DNA of 7,124 nt from the NCBI GenBank assembly GCA_900554855.1, contig USIZ01000065.1, positions 1-7,124 on the forward strand, given 5' to 3'. This DNA is from an uncultured Eubacteriales bacterium. GTDB lineage: Bacteria; Bacillota; Clostridia; Oscillospirales; Oscillospiraceae. How positions within the stretch are numbered: the first letter of the stretch is position 1; every line of letters starts with the position of its first letter. Both the position numbers and the translations under genes were made by a program. This document shows, one piece after another, positions 6,206 through 7,124 of this stretch. The notes under the pieces were generated by a model. The model was not told where the DNA came from and did no database searches. It worked only from the letters and a program-made list of their open reading frames with translations.

Positions 6206-6678
6206 GGCATAAACTCCTTCCGGTAGATCGTTTCCAATTCAATGCGGCCCTTTTGCAGGCGCATCTTCACAGCGGAGGGGGTGCGTCCGATCATAGGGGC
6301 AATCTCGCTGACCGAATAGCCCTCGATGTAGTGAAGCGTCATTACAAGCCGCAGCTTTGGCGGCAGACACATCAGCGCCGCCAGAATATTGCTGTTCTCA
6401 TCTGGTGCGGCGAGGTGGCGCAGTTCGTCAAGATCAACCTGTGGATGCCGCGCACGCCAGCGCAGCAGATCCCGGCACCGGTTGGTCATCACCCGCAGCA
6501 GCCAGGCTTTTTCGTGCTCATTGTCCGCAAACTGGGGATGCTTTTGCAGATAGCGGATCAGTGTGTCCTGTACGGCGTCCTCCGCGTCCGCACTGCTGCC
6601 AAGCATGAAATACCCCAGTCGGAACAGAGCGCTGCCGTATTGATCGAGTACCTGCTCCACCGAGTGGGACGGCCCCAT
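6202..6678 (-). CDS. ECF-like sigma-70 family RNA polymerase sigma factor
   Basis: A 158-residue sigma factor that would direct RNA polymerase to a special promoter set. Sigma region 2 covers about residues 9-75: YGSALFRLGYFMLGSSADAEDAVQDTLIRYLQ, with the D-A-E-D-x-V-Q-x-T core-binding motif, then EKAWLLRVMTNRCRDLLR for -10 recognition. A short linker follows. Region 4 covers about 98-150: LPPKLRLVMTLHYIEGYSVSEIAPMIGRTPSAVKMRLQKGR, a clear helix-turn-helix for -35 binding. There is no region 3, as in ECF (group 4) sigmas. Three in-frame starts compete: GTG 6687, ATG 6684 and ATG 6678. I chose 6678 because the AAGGAGG at 6693-6687 is 8 bases away from it but abuts or overlaps the others. The gene overlaps the downstream membrane protein by ATGA. 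Confidence 0.9.
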   Translation of the reverse strand: MGPSHSVEQVLDQYGSALFRLGYFMLGSSADAEDAVQDTLIRYLQKHPQFADNEHEKAWLLRVMTNRCRDLLRWRARHPQVDLDELRHLAAPDENSNILAALMCLPPKLRLVMTLHYIEGYSVSEIAPMIGRTPSAVKMRLQKGRIELETIYRKEFMP

Positions 6679-6686
6679 GGTCATCA

Positions 6687-6693
6687 CCTCCTT
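6687..6693 (-). promoter_or_regulatory. Ribosome binding site deciding the sigma factor start
   Basis: AAGGAGG on the - strand. Its spacing is 8 bases to ATG 6678, 2 bases to ATG 6684 and none to GTG 6687 (the last base before it). Only the first is a normal distance. Confidence 0.7.
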
Positions 6694-6703
6694 CTTTCTG
6701 CTT

Positions 6704-6738
6704 TATACACGTTTCAGAAGTTCATATAGTCAATTATA
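6704..6738 (-). promoter_or_regulatory. Candidate promoter region of the sigma/anti-sigma-like operon
   Basis: Two weak solutions are visible on the - strand: TTGACT (6733-6728) with TGTATA (6709-6704) at 18 bases, or a perfect TATAAT (6738-6733) with only a poor -35 17 bases upstream. TGAAC/TGAAAC motifs recur three times here, which could suit an ECF -35 element, but this cannot be settled by eye. Confidence 0.3.
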
Positions 6739-6747
6739 GTTCAGCCC

Positions 6748-6776
6748 TTGACAAAATAAAATAATTTGTGTATGTT
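6748..6776 (+). promoter_or_regulatory. Sigma-A-type promoter of the ZTP riboswitch-fhs transcript
   Basis: A perfect -35 TTGACA (6748-6753), a 17-base AT-rich spacer and -10 TATGTT (6771-6776). Transcription would begin near 6783, immediately before the first base of riboswitch helix P1, which is the spacing expected for a leader made up of the aptamer. Confidence 0.8.
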
Positions 6777-6783
6777 AGTAACA

Positions 6784-6851
6784 GCCATATGACTGACGGA
6801 AGTGGAACTGACCACGGGGAGTATGGCCGTTTATGAGCCGACCGTCTGGGC
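6784..6851 (+). ncRNA. ZTP (pfl) riboswitch aptamer controlling fhs
   Basis: Riboswitch that binds the purine intermediates ZMP/ZTP, which accumulate when 10-formyl-tetrahydrofolate runs short. Structure drawn from the sequence: P1 GCCATA (6784-6789) with TATGGC (6822-6827); P2 GTGG (6802-6805) with CCAC (6812-6815), loop AACTGA; the conserved GGGGAG at 6816-6821; a short linker; then the P3 hairpin GCC (6837-6839) with GGC (6849-6851). The J1/2 sequence GACGG (6795-6799) is perfectly complementary to CCGTC in the P3 loop (6842-6846), the expected pseudoknot. The common family sequence is GGCG with CCGCC, so both strands have changed together. The conserved blocks ACCACGGGGAG and GCCGACCGTCTGGGCA, the promoter just upstream and fhs downstream (a known ZTP target) make the call strong. 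Confidence 0.92.
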
Positions 6852-6880
6852 AGAGTTTTGCCGGGATGCGTCGGTTTTTT
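6836..6880 (+). terminator. Riboswitch-controlled intrinsic terminator (expression platform)
   Basis: CCGAC (6838-6842) can pair with GTCGG (6870-6874), directly followed by six Ts (6875-6880). An inner hairpin GGCA/TGCC (6849-6852 with 6859-6862) brings the arms together. The left arm consumes the 5' side of P3 and the first base of the pseudoknot, so aptamer folding and terminator folding exclude each other. Ligand binding should therefore permit read-through into fhs, as in other ZTP switches. Confidence 0.7.
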
Positions 6881-6910
6881 CGTTTTCCCGGCTGTCACAA
6901 CTATGACGAG

Positions 6911-6916
6911 AAAGGA
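6911..6916 (+). promoter_or_regulatory. Ribosome binding site of fhs
   Basis: AAAGGA lies 11 bases before ATG 6928 and 14 before the adjacent ATG 6931. This is slightly long, but no better site is present. Confidence 0.5.
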
Positions 6917-6927
6917 ACGATACCATT

Positions 6928-7124
6928 ATGATGACTGATATTGAGATCGCTCAGAGCACCGAAATGCTGCCCATCCGCACGGTTGCGGAAAAGGCCGGCA
7001 TTGACGAAGAACTGCTGGAATACTACGGGAAGGTGAAGGCCAAGATCGACATTCCCCCGCTGCGCGCCAAGCCCCGCAAGGGCAAGCTGATCCTTGTCAC
7101 CGCCATCAACCCTACACCCGCCGG
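6928..7124 (+). CDS. fhs: Formate-tetrahydrofolate ligase, N-terminal part (3' truncated)
   Basis: Enzyme joining formate to tetrahydrofolate with ATP to give 10-formyl-tetrahydrofolate, for purine synthesis and, in acetogens, the methyl branch of the Wood-Ljungdahl pathway. Only the first 65 codons are present. They match the family start closely: TDIEIAQSTEMLPIRTVAEKAGI, ELLEYYGKVKAKID, and GKLILVTAINPTPAG, which directly precedes the GEGKT P-loop in this family; the window ends exactly there. Two adjacent ATGs (6928 and 6931) are possible starts. The upstream ZTP riboswitch independently supports the assignment, since fhs is one of its classic targets. The frame is open to the window edge. 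Whether the organism is an acetogen cannot be judged here. Confidence 0.95.
   Translation, partial: MMTDIEIAQSTEMLPIRTVAEKAGIDEELLEYYGKVKAKIDIPPLRAKPRKGKLILVTAINPTPA

Noticed and set aside
5983..6729. Open frame of 248 codons on the + strand across the sigma and anti-sigma-like genes
   Set aside because: It is antisense to two well-recognised overlapping genes, and its product has biased composition with no known motif.
1..7124. A link between the molybdate transporter and fhs through formate metabolism (formate dehydrogenase cofactor supply)
   Set aside because: The two units are 4.5 kb apart, separately controlled, and no formate dehydrogenase or molybdopterin gene is in the window, so the link is speculation.

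Overview
The window looks like chromosomal DNA from a fairly GC-rich anaerobic Firmicute of the class Clostridia, probably an Oscillospiraceae-type gut bacterium. The evidence is the gene families present: DUF4364, the CmpB/DUF1113 membrane family, a YerB-like DUF3048 lipoprotein, a DUF4179-like sigma partner, and formate-tetrahydrofolate ligase behind a ZTP riboswitch. Ribosome binding sites are strong AGGAGG types and promoters are sigma-A type with 17-base spacers. The genus is an inference; no rRNA or marker gene is present.

Layout from left to right. (1) Bases 1-2376, + strand: the 3' part of modA, then modB and modC, an operon for an ABC importer of molybdate or a related oxyanion. It ends at a 16-bp hairpin (2377-2413) shared with the convergent operon on the other side. 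(2) Bases 2427-3863, - strand: a DUF4364 winged-helix protein followed 30 bases later by a five-helix CmpB-family membrane protein with an 11-residue-repeat coiled-coil tail. A consensus promoter drives the pair. (3) Bases 3864-4032: a divergent intergenic region with one good promoter for each direction and an inverted repeat in the leader of the DUF4364 transcript. (4) Bases 4033-5133, + strand: a DUF3048 (YerB-like) lipoprotein with a Pro-Glu repeat linker. It ends at a second two-way hairpin (5154-5186). (5) Bases 5186-6678, - strand: an ECF-like sigma factor and a membrane protein that overlaps it by ATGA, a likely sigma/anti-sigma pair. (6) Bases 6679-6927: a divergent regulatory region with a consensus promoter and a ZTP (pfl) riboswitch with a terminator. 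(7) Bases 6928-7124: the first 65 codons of fhs, cut by the window edge just before its P-loop.

The best-supported regulatory element is the ZTP riboswitch. Its helices P1 and P2, the P3 hairpin and a five-base-pair pseudoknot can all be drawn by hand, and the pseudoknot differs from the usual sequence on both sides in a compensating way. It should couple fhs expression to ZMP/ZTP, the signal of 10-formyl-tetrahydrofolate shortage. The least understood unit is the DUF4364/CmpB-family operon, for which no function can be given from sequence alone. No mobile element, CRISPR array, tRNA or rRNA was seen.
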